From: Plazaster borealis
Taxonomy: Eukaryota > Echinodermata > Asteroidea > Forcipulatida > Labidiasteridae
Assembly (NCBI GenBank): GCA_021014325.1
Contig: CM037463.1
Coordinates: 10,671,001 to 10,735,000 of the forward strand
Length of the DNA: 64,000 nucleotides
Reading direction: 5' to 3'
In this document: piece after piece, positions 59,601 through 64,000 of the stretch
How the letters are laid out: every line of letters starts with the position of its first letter
Position numbering within the stretch: the stretch's first letter is position 1
The notes under the pieces: model-generated
The model's database searches: none
What the model saw: only the letters and a program-made list of their open reading frames with translations
Told to the model about the DNA's origin: nothing
Translations under genes and position numbers: made by a program

Positions 59601-60667
59601 GAACATTCATAAACAGCATTAAAAAAGGTAGTGTACCTTATCACCATTTGTTTTAATTGTTTTTTCTTAAACTTTCAGATAATACATATGAAGATGCAAG
59701 CAGCACTCCCATGAACTCCTTGCAGATAACGCAATCTCCATTCAGCCCTACGAGTGGGTACGAAGACGTGACAGATCTACACAAGAACTTGCCCGACTTG
59801 CTCCCTGAGCCTGACGAAATCTCGCCGTACGCAACAACCGGCAATATAACAATCCACGCAAATGCCACACCCGCAGAGTATTCCTATGTCGGGGCGAAGG
59901 ATCTGAAAGCACTCCAAAACAACGGGGAGTCTCGCACCGGAGAATGCTACGACAAACTTGACTTTTCACCGCGGGACAAGTCATCTGGTAAGCCGGCCGT
60001 AGATGGGCTGTATGGAGCCCTGAATGATGACGGAACCTATGATGATGCAAGTAGCTCTCAGATAAGCGGACAGTTGTACGACGACCCAGACTGCTCGGGG
60101 TATGCTAAGATGAGCCCATCTCTTAACAACCGAAAGACTTCCTCCTTGAAGCCTGCTAAGAATGGTCTCCAATTTGACATCCATCGCAAAGCCGCATCTT
60201 TGAAATCGCCACGGACAAACGCAGCTGGATCCAGCGGCACTTTTGGTCCGAAGCAGCCTTACGAAAATACATACGTCGGCTTCGATCCCCAAACGTCAGC
60301 ATTAGATGTTGAGGGCGGCGCAAGTCAAGTTGTCAACCTCCCTCGACCAGTCACTCAGAAATATGTCAGTCCGCCCACTGACCCCAAATCTCAGTGGGAA
60401 ATTCCGCAGTATGCGAAGCCCATGAAACGCAAAAGCCAGCTTGACCAGCAAGAAGTGCCACAGTATGCAAAGCCGAACAAACGGAAAAGCCAAACCAACA
60501 GCCCAAGTCCAAGCATTCCTCAGTATGCCAAACCAAATAAAAAATCAAGCATTGGCCATCAGAAAGGTGGTCCAAATGATTTCAGTGACCAATCCAAAAG
60601 CCCTCAGAGTCGACCGGAAGCTGGCTACGCCCATTTAATGCACGCAACCACGCCCAGCCAACAGTAA
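44534..60667 (+). CDS. MEGF10/PEAR1/Draper-like EGF-domain transmembrane receptor, 7 exons
   Basis: Assembled as 44534-44613, 48807-48874, 51240-51677, 53717-54058, 55981-56197, 57508-57563 and 59679-60667. All introns are GT-AG, phases match at every join (2,1,1,1,2,1) and the total is 729 codons plus TAA. Order: signal peptide 1-23; a Cys-rich segment 36-71; EGF modules at about 82-110, 132-158, 174-202 and 218-246; a laminin-type EGF at 250-289; a Pro/Ser/Gly linker 308-347; one TM helix 348-374; a basic stop-transfer KNRR; a tail of about 355 residues with many Tyr (YDKL, YGAL, YAKM, YAHL) and three PQYAKP repeats at 643-648, 661-666 and 681-686. The family includes glial and phagocyte engulfment receptors signalling through tail tyrosines. 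The ectodomain is much shorter than in MEGF10 and no EMI domain or NPxY motif is seen, so the exact orthologue is unsettled. The role (particle uptake, adhesion or immunity) is inference. Confidence 0.85.
45162..45652. repeat. GC-rich repeat element with ATGCACTTA ends
   Basis: Bounded by ATGCACTTA and TAAGTGCAT. The interior is unusually GC-rich and repeats GATCCCGGCCCCGG, AACATGCAGGG and AAGTCC-type words. Open frames up to 155 codons follow from this composition and show no domain. It lies in intron 1. Confidence 0.6.
47140..47720 (+). repeat. Dispersed repeat, copy 1
   Basis: Shares CTGGACTTCCTGCAGGCAC and ATTTGTACACAGC, and further on CTGCCAG.AAA.GCCCTG and GGTCACTC, with 62860-63185. 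It encloses a copy of the TGCTTACCAACCAAAAGGAC element at 47407-47520. Confidence 0.65.
48193..48550 (+). repeat. tRNA-Leu-derived SINE
   Basis: The head GTGTCGTGGCCGAGCGGTCT has a D-arm A-box, an anticodon-loop-like TTCAAGT (CAA) and the B-box GGGTTCGAGTCC. It is followed by GACACTTGTGTCCTTGTGCA and a long non-tRNA body ending GCGCTATATAAGAACCAAGT. Confidence 0.8.
48807..48874 (+). CDS. Exon 2: short Cys-containing segment
   Basis: 68 nt between TATTTAG and CAG|GTGAGT. It enters in phase 2 and leaves in phase 1, which fits both neighbours only in the frame reading AVCAGPLVNPGYFCRWP. No named domain recognised. Confidence 0.7.
48993..49146. repeat. Palindromic element with GGTGGCAGCAGAC arms
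   Basis: The arms 48993-49048 and 49088-49146 are near-perfect reverse complements containing CTAGGTGGCAGCAGACTTAC. A half-copy of the same arm is the landmark in each receptor duplication unit (4530, 10553, 18127, 26037). Confidence 0.85.
49613..50015 (+). repeat. tRNA-Leu-derived SINE
   Basis: Head CGTGTCATGCCCGGGCGGTT, with ACTCAAACTCT in the anticodon position and B-box GGGTTCGAGTACC, then TTGACACTTGTGTCCTTGAG. The body has TTCAAGCGCCTTGAGAAC near the end. Confidence 0.8.
50180..50578 (-). repeat. tRNA-Leu-derived SINE, minus strand
   Basis: The reverse complement of the SINE head lies at 50500-50578 (GGACTCGAACCC is the B-box complement; CGCTCGGCCACGACACGCC closes it). The tail, TATATAGCGCTTTATCAC, lies at about 50194. 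Confidence 0.8.
50738..51092. repeat. TTAA-flanked MITE (family A, subtype 2)
   Basis: Runs from TTAATGGCAAAGTTACTTGG to CGTATACAATCCCTTTAA. Closely related to 21664-22005. Confidence 0.8.
51240..51677 (+). CDS. Exon 3: EGF modules 1-3
   Basis: Acceptor AAATACCAG, donor GAAG|GTAAAA. Encodes ECSCVEGNYCS, then CQNGGLCKS...CSCPTGYVGEDC, CLNGGRCVSGTCVCLQGYY and the first half of module 3. A Pro-rich spacer, PHPPVQPSP, lies between modules 1 and 2. Confidence 0.9.
51822..52180. repeat. Family A MITE, first of four joined
   Basis: Runs from TTAAAGGGAGTTTATACTTT to TTACAAACACCCTTTAA. It lies in intron 3, about 145 bp after exon 3. Confidence 0.82.
52177..52572. repeat. Family A MITE, second of four joined
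   Basis: Runs from TTAAAGGCAGGGTTTACTTT to AAGTAAACCCTGCCTTTAA. Contains a T-tract at 52430-52451. Shares its TTAA with both neighbours. Confidence 0.82.
52569..52956. repeat. Family A MITE, third of four joined
   Basis: Runs from TTAAAGACAGTGGACACGAT to GTGTCCACTGCCTTTAA, with the centre GAGACCTCATCTAATTTTGA/GGTCTC. The closest relative of 14584-14948. Confidence 0.85.
52953..53302. repeat. Family A MITE, fourth of four joined
   Basis: Runs from TTAAAGCACATATACAAAAT to TTGTGCACACCCATTTAA. More diverged than the other three, so probably the oldest. Confidence 0.75.
53353..53716 (+). repeat. Tandem duplication including the exon 4 splice acceptor
   Basis: Two copies of about 183 bp (53353-53532 and 53535-53716) share ATTGC.GTAAGACAATAAAC, CAGCACAAGAATGATTGAG and the ending TTGTTTGGTTATATGTAG. 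Only the second ending is followed by exon 4; the first is followed by a frame that hits TAA within seven codons. Confidence 0.9.
53717..54058 (+). CDS. Exon 4: EGF modules 3-5
   Basis: Acceptor TATATGTAG, donor CCAG|GTAGGT. Completes module 3 (DYSGEDC), then CNAKTGKCECTSGWTG and the laminin-type CSQGKYGQNCLGRCECLLG. The acceptor region lies in a 180-bp tandem duplication. Confidence 0.9.
54781..54960. repeat. MITE (GGGCCCAATT ends)
   Basis: Left GGGCCCAATTACATGGAGCT, right AGCTTTATGAAATTGGGTCC. Same end type as 31956-32150. In intron 4. Confidence 0.72.
55177..55196 (+). repeat. (GATA)n microsatellite
   Basis: About four AGAT units, followed by a SINE. Confidence 0.8.
55207..55540 (+). repeat. 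tRNA-Leu-derived SINE (diverged)
   Basis: GATGTCGTGACAAAATGGTCT replaces the A-box, ACTCAAGTTCTGG is the anticodon arm and GGGTTCGAATCC is the B-box, then CATGACACTTGTATTCTTAA. Confidence 0.75.
55981..56197 (+). CDS. Exon 5: linker and transmembrane helix
   Basis: Acceptor GTTGTTTTAG, donor ACAAG|GTCAGG. Encodes a Pro/Ser/Thr/Gly stalk, then MMVAIMATAAGAIVLLLVV and IVLIAFLV followed by KNRR. Confidence 0.88.
56286..56818. mobile_element. Inverted-repeat element, about 530 bp
   Basis: The left end TTGGCTGCGTTCGATTAACTTCC-type and right end (read in reverse) TTGGGTGCGTTTAATTTACT match over more than 30 bp with mismatches. Both continue into CGGGTC.ACCC. The interior has no transposase frame. 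In intron 5. Confidence 0.75.
56876..57033. repeat. Palindromic element (TGCTTACCAACCAAAAGG)
   Basis: The left arm AAATTGCTGTTGCAAAGTGC pairs with GCAGTTTGCAACAGCTAG on the right. A partial copy lies at 47407-47520. Confidence 0.7.
57508..57563 (+). CDS. Exon 6: juxtamembrane exon
   Basis: 56 nt between TGTCTACAG and GCAG|GTAATT. Encodes KLEHTEEAEQIPMATGVA in the frame required by both neighbours. Confidence 0.75.
57755..57770 (-). other. Histone-mRNA-like stem-loop
   Basis: On the minus strand GGCTCT-TCTC-AGAGCC followed by ACCAC, a 6-bp stem with a 4-nt loop. It differs from the metazoan histone 3' stem-loop by C for U in the loop. No histone gene is nearby, so it is probably part of a repeat (see the conserved-looking GACGTTTCGATCAG next to it). 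Confidence 0.4.
58092..58164 (+). repeat. tRNA-like sequence (SINE head or tRNA pseudogene)
   Basis: A-box TAGCTCAGTTGGTAGAGC and B-box GGTTCAAATCC are clear. The anticodon loop ACGTTAA would read GTT (Asn) but lacks U33. The acceptor halves GGGCTAG and TCTTGTC do not pair. Not a functional tRNA gene as it stands. In intron 6. Confidence 0.65.
58476..58877. repeat. TTAA-flanked MITE (family A, subtype 2)
   Basis: Runs from TTAAAGGGGACCGTATACCT to CGTATACCTTCCCTTTAA. Central inverted pair CTGAGAAACGT / ACGTTTCTCAG. In intron 6. Confidence 0.82.
59045..59590 (+). repeat. tRNA-derived SINE split by a MITE
   Basis: The head TCGAGCAGTGTCGTGCACCAGACTTAAGTTCTGATGG-type (anticodon arm ACTTAAGTTCT) is interrupted at 59095-59283. 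It resumes with GGGTTCGATTCC and GACACTTGGGTCCTTAAGGC. Confidence 0.75.
59095..59283. mobile_element. 189-bp MITE, TTA target duplication, nested in SINE
   Basis: Ends AGCCCGGTTCATACTTCCTG / CAGGAAGTATGAACGGGGCT, one mismatch in 20 bp, flanked by TTA on both sides. The interior has GCAGGAGTTGAG / CTCAACTCCTGC and repeated TTCGCATTCGC words. TTA fits PIF/Harbinger. Confidence 0.88.
59679..60667 (+). CDS. Exon 7: cytoplasmic tail
   Basis: Acceptor AAACTTTCAG, then DNTYEDASS. The frame is open to TAA at 60665. Acidic/Tyr motifs (NTYEDA, GYEDV, GTYDDA, LYDDPD) come first. Three basic PQYAKP.KRKS-type repeats and YAHLMHATT close it. The stop overlaps a perfect donor GTAAGT at 60664, so continuation into another exon is possible. 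Confidence 0.88.
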
Positions 60668-60964
60668 GTTTAAATATATCCCTAAAAGCAAATGTAACTT
60701 GCTTGCAAGTTGTTACCATGTCAATATTATTATTGTCCAAGTTTTTGTGCTCATTTTTCTGCAATGAAATGAATGATGTTTGAAGAGCTTTAGGGTTTAT
60801 AGCATTCAAGATACCTATTTATGCTTGTATCGTGCATACACATACTAATTGTGTGATTGAAATCTCTTCATGGATGACAAAGTGTTTGGGAGAAGAGCTG
60901 GGAGGTTTGTTCTCAAAATTTTGATAAGCACAAGCTGGTCATCAACTTGATAAAGGCCTGATGA

Positions 60965-61899
60965 CAGTCTGTTCCTTAGCAGACTGTTCCCTATGCAGTG
61001 TGGTCCCTCTGCAATTTGGTCCCTTTACTGTCTGGTTCCTTTGAGCATGGTCCCTTTGCAGTGTGGTTCCTTTGCAGCCTGGTTCCTTTGCAGTCTGGTC
61101 CCTTTGCAGTGTGGTCCCTTTGCAGCCTGGTCCCTTTGCAGTGTGATCCCTTTGCAGTGTGGTCCCTTTGCAGTGTGGTCCCTTTGCAGCCTGGTTCCTT
61201 TGCAGTCTGGTCCCTTTGCAGTGTGGTCCCTTTGCAGCCTGGTCCCTTTGCAGTGTGATCCCTTTGCAGTCTGGTCCCTTTGCAGTGTGGTCCCTTTGCA
61301 GCCTGGTCCCTTTGCAGTGTGATCCCTTTGCAGTGTGGTCCCTTTGCAGTGTGATCCCTTTGCAATTTGGTCCCTTTACTGTCTGGTTCCTTTGAGCATG
61401 GTCCCTTTGCAGTGTGGTTCCTTTGCAGCCTGGTTCCTTTGCAGTCTGGTCCCTTTGCAGTGTGGTCCCTTTGCAGCCTGGTCCCTTTGCAGTCTGGTCC
61501 CTTTTCTGCCTGGTCCCTTTGCAGTCTGGTCCCTTTGCAGTCTGGTCTCTTTGCAGTGTGGTCCCTTTGCAGCCTGGTCCCTTTGCAGTGTGATCCCTTT
61601 GCAATTTGGTCCCTTTGCAATTTAGTCCCTTTACTGTCTGTTTCCTTTGAGCCCGGTCCCTTTGCAGCCTGGTCCCTTTTCAGCCTGGTCCCTTTTCAGC
61701 CTGGTCCCTTTGCAGCCTGGTCCCTTTGCAGTGTGATCCCTTTGCACTTTGCTCCCTTTGCAGTGTGGTCCCTTTGCAGTATGGTTCCTTTGCAGCTTGG
61801 TACCTTTGCAGTCTGGTCCCTTTGCAGTCTGGTCCCTGTGCAATGTTGACCCCTTTGCAATCTGGTCCCTTCGCACTTTGGTCCCTTTGCCGTGTGGTA
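60965..61899 (+). repeat. 16-bp minisatellite, about 58 units
   Basis: The consensus unit is GGTCCCTTTGCAGTGT, with CAGCCT, CAGTCT and CAATTT variants. A variant string with TTTACTGTCTGGTTCCTTTG recurs about 351 bp apart (61021 and 61372) and again near 61627, which indicates higher-order block duplication. Since 16 is not a multiple of 3, all frames cycle through the same words; the long open frames on both strands (up to 220 codons) are artefacts. It begins about 300 bp after the receptor stop codon. Confidence 0.95.
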
Positions 61900-62298
61900 C
61901 AATTGTAATGTGCGTTACTTAGCTCTGACCAATTAATAATAGGGCCTATTGCTTTCAACAACAAAAATTTACCTCCATTTTTATTTGTAAGGATACTATT
62001 TTTTATTTCAATACTTTGTATAAACTATTTGTTGGTGAACTATTAAAGGTATTTTTTGTTAGCGAGACACAGTTTGCTTAAGACTGATATTGTAAGAAAT
62101 ACTTCCATTGTACTTCCACAGCTTAAATTTAAGGCCAAGACGATAAAATTTGTAGCTTTTTTAAAACTACCTTATGCCAAAGATGTTAGTGAATGTTAAT
62201 AATGAAGTATTTTCGCATATTTATTGAGTTTTTTGGTAGTTAGATATTAACAACTTTAAAAAAAAATATACATATAATAAGCAGGTCAAATTGAAAAA

Positions 62299-62304
62299 AT
62301 AAAT
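62299..62304 (+). terminator. Candidate poly(A) signal of the EGF receptor
   Basis: The first AATAAA after the stop at 60667 that I could find; another is at 62412. If used, the minisatellite lies in the 3' UTR. Confidence 0.3.
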
Positions 62305-62445
62305 GATAACAGATTTACAGATAACTTACAAGGTATAAAGATGGTCAGGGTGGGAAACTTCCCTTAAAATATTTTTTCCTGAAATGCTGGTTTTTTTTAA
62401 GCAATTAGTAAAATAAATTAATTTGATCTCGCAAGTCCAAAACAC
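62300..62445. repeat. Degraded family A MITE remnant
   Basis: CTTACAAGGTATAAAGATGG, then GTGGGAAAC and ATTTGATCTCGCAAGTC, match in order the inverted interior of the copy at 51822-52180. Confidence 0.5.
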
Positions 62446-62859
62446 AACTGAGAAAGTTGTGACACAACTGAGAAACCAAAAGTTGATGGAACCAGCTTAT
62501 CAGTTGTACATCGATGCCTTGATCTGAAATTTCTAAACGGCATGGTCCAACAGATGTCAATCGTTCTTGCTGCTAAGTATAGCTTTCAAAATGGCTTCTC
62601 ACCACAGAGAAAGCTTTGTAGTCTAGCAGCCCAGACATTAATGCTAGAAAGCTGAAGATCATGGGTTTGAAAACGGCCCAAATATACCACATTTTCTTTT
62701 TCTGTAGGACTCGGATTTTGGCAAAGCACTGAGTATACAGTGCTTTATCACAGATTGGTGCAGGATAAAAAATATAAATTAATTTTGTTCGAGCATGTGA
62801 TGTTTTATACCCTCGTCTTGAGCAAAGTTTAAATTTCTACTTGAAATAACGACTACATG

Positions 62860-63185
62860 TATATGTAACCTGTGACATAGCATGCTTGCAAACTTGGCCA
62901 CTGAGCCTGGACTTCCTGCAGGCACGATTTGTACACAGCTCAATGTAGGAAAACATAAAGTCTTGCATTTTAAGAAAATCGCACTGTATGATTTTTTGAT
63001 GCATTACGAATCTAGGTCACATCTCAAAACTCGTTCAGCTGTTTTTACTATTCTTGATTTTAGGTGGTAGTTATTGTGATACTAAATGTAAAATTTGTCA
63101 TATGACCAATGTAGTATCTTGCCTGCCAGGAAACGCCCTGTGATGTTTAAGGTCACTCCTGTTGTAAAACAAGGTGACCTGGTCT
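62860..63185 (+). repeat. Dispersed repeat, copy 2
   Basis: Matches 47140-47720 at CTGGACTTCCTGCAGGCAC, ATTTGTACACAGC, CTTGCCTGCCAG and GGTCACTC. Shorter because the internal element of copy 1 is absent. Confidence 0.65.
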
Positions 63186-64000
63186 ATTGGAGCTTCCATT
63201 TAAACAAGGTCAAAGGACAATGAGGTCGGTTGTTGACGGTGATGATTTGAACAGGAAGGATATGATGGTAGTCAGAAGGTTGGTAACAATCAGGCAGAAA
63301 GAAGACAACTTAACACAATCAACATGCTATCTTAATCAAACAATCGAAACTCCATTTGTGATTTGTTAATAATATAAACACGACATTGTTATCATACTTG
63401 TTATGATAATGTCAAAGTTCATCAGTGGTTGTCGATCAGTAAATGGTCACAGCAAGAAAACGAGTTTCTACTTGAGGGTTAGGTACATGTAGGAGTCCAT
63501 AGTGAAACCTGAAAGACTAAGCTAGGTGTGATATACATGTAGTCACTTGCAAGAGAAAATTTTGGTTGGGTGACTGGAATCGACTAGACTTACAGAGCTG
63601 CCAACTCTCTCTCTGATTCTGCAGAAAGAAAGTTCCCTGATAATAAACAAATCTTTCCATGTACTGATGAATAAATTTGGAAATCTCCCTGATTGTAGAA
63701 ACTTTTTCCCTATTATGTCAAATGAAAGTTTAAATATCTCCCTGATTGTTATACAAAATCTCCCTGATTGCAAGATGCAAATGTTGGCTGCTCTGGACTT
63801 GACCATAGTTGATATACGTTCACTCGATTGCTACGTGGTTTAACTAGCTCGTCCAACCTAGCCCCAGAGCACTGTTTCTCGAGTCAAATAACGAAGTTAT
63901 GTCACTATTTCAAGATGGCAGTTAGCAGTTAGGTGCTGTGATGGAGAAAGTTTTCAAACTTTTGCAATCCGACACACAAAAAGTTAATTTTAACAGATCG
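63186..64000. other. No gene recognised
   Basis: AT-rich sequence. 63590-63790 repeats TCTCCCTGATTG three times and related words between, probably part of a dispersed repeat. Confidence 0.5.

Noticed and set aside
60942..61876. Open frames of 81-220 codons on both strands (QRDHTAKGP-type repeats)
   Set aside because: They follow mechanically from a 16-bp tandem repeat without stops; no start context or domain.

Overview
The window is eukaryotic nuclear DNA: AT-rich, intron-bearing, and crowded with short inverted-repeat transposons and tRNA-derived SINEs. The repeat families and the type of receptor expansion suggest an echinoderm, most likely a sea star. That is inference from sequence style, not from a database match.

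Region 1 (about 1-41 kb) is a head-to-tail array of intronless rhodopsin-class G-protein-coupled receptor (GPCR) genes, all on the minus strand. Four copies are intact (12751-13689, 22827-23819, 33161-34150, 39455-40447). Two are full length but broken: 6467-7459 has two frameshifts and 26740-27735 has one nonsense codon. At least eight further fragments are relics. The part from 4.4 to 30 kb is built from long tandem segmental duplications with a period of about 6-8 kb. Shared landmarks lie at 4530, 10553, 18127 and 26037. Comparing these units gives natural empty sites for several transposon insertions, including a 1278-bp element with an 11-bp target duplication. All receptors read E-R-F in place of D-R-Y and have a very short N-terminus. 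They differ mainly in TM4-ECL2-TM5 and TM6-ECL3, the usual ligand-facing parts, so a chemosensory-type lineage expansion is likely.

Region 2 (about 41-44.5 kb) has no gene and is mostly palindromic MITEs.

Region 3 (44534-60667, plus strand) is one seven-exon gene that I assembled from splice sites. All intron phases agree and the joined reading frame is 729 codons. It encodes a signal peptide, a short cysteine-rich segment, five EGF/laminin-EGF modules, a Pro/Ser/Thr/Gly linker, one transmembrane helix and a tyrosine-rich tail of about 355 residues. It resembles short MEGF10/PEAR1/Draper/SCARF-type receptors. Its introns hold SINEs, a run of four MITEs joined end to end, and a duplicated splice acceptor.

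Region 4 (60.7-64 kb) has a 16-bp minisatellite of about 58 units just after the stop codon, then repeat-derived sequence without a recognisable gene. The two gene systems are not obviously linked in function: one is a clustered sensory-type receptor family, the other a single cell-surface engulfment- or adhesion-like receptor.
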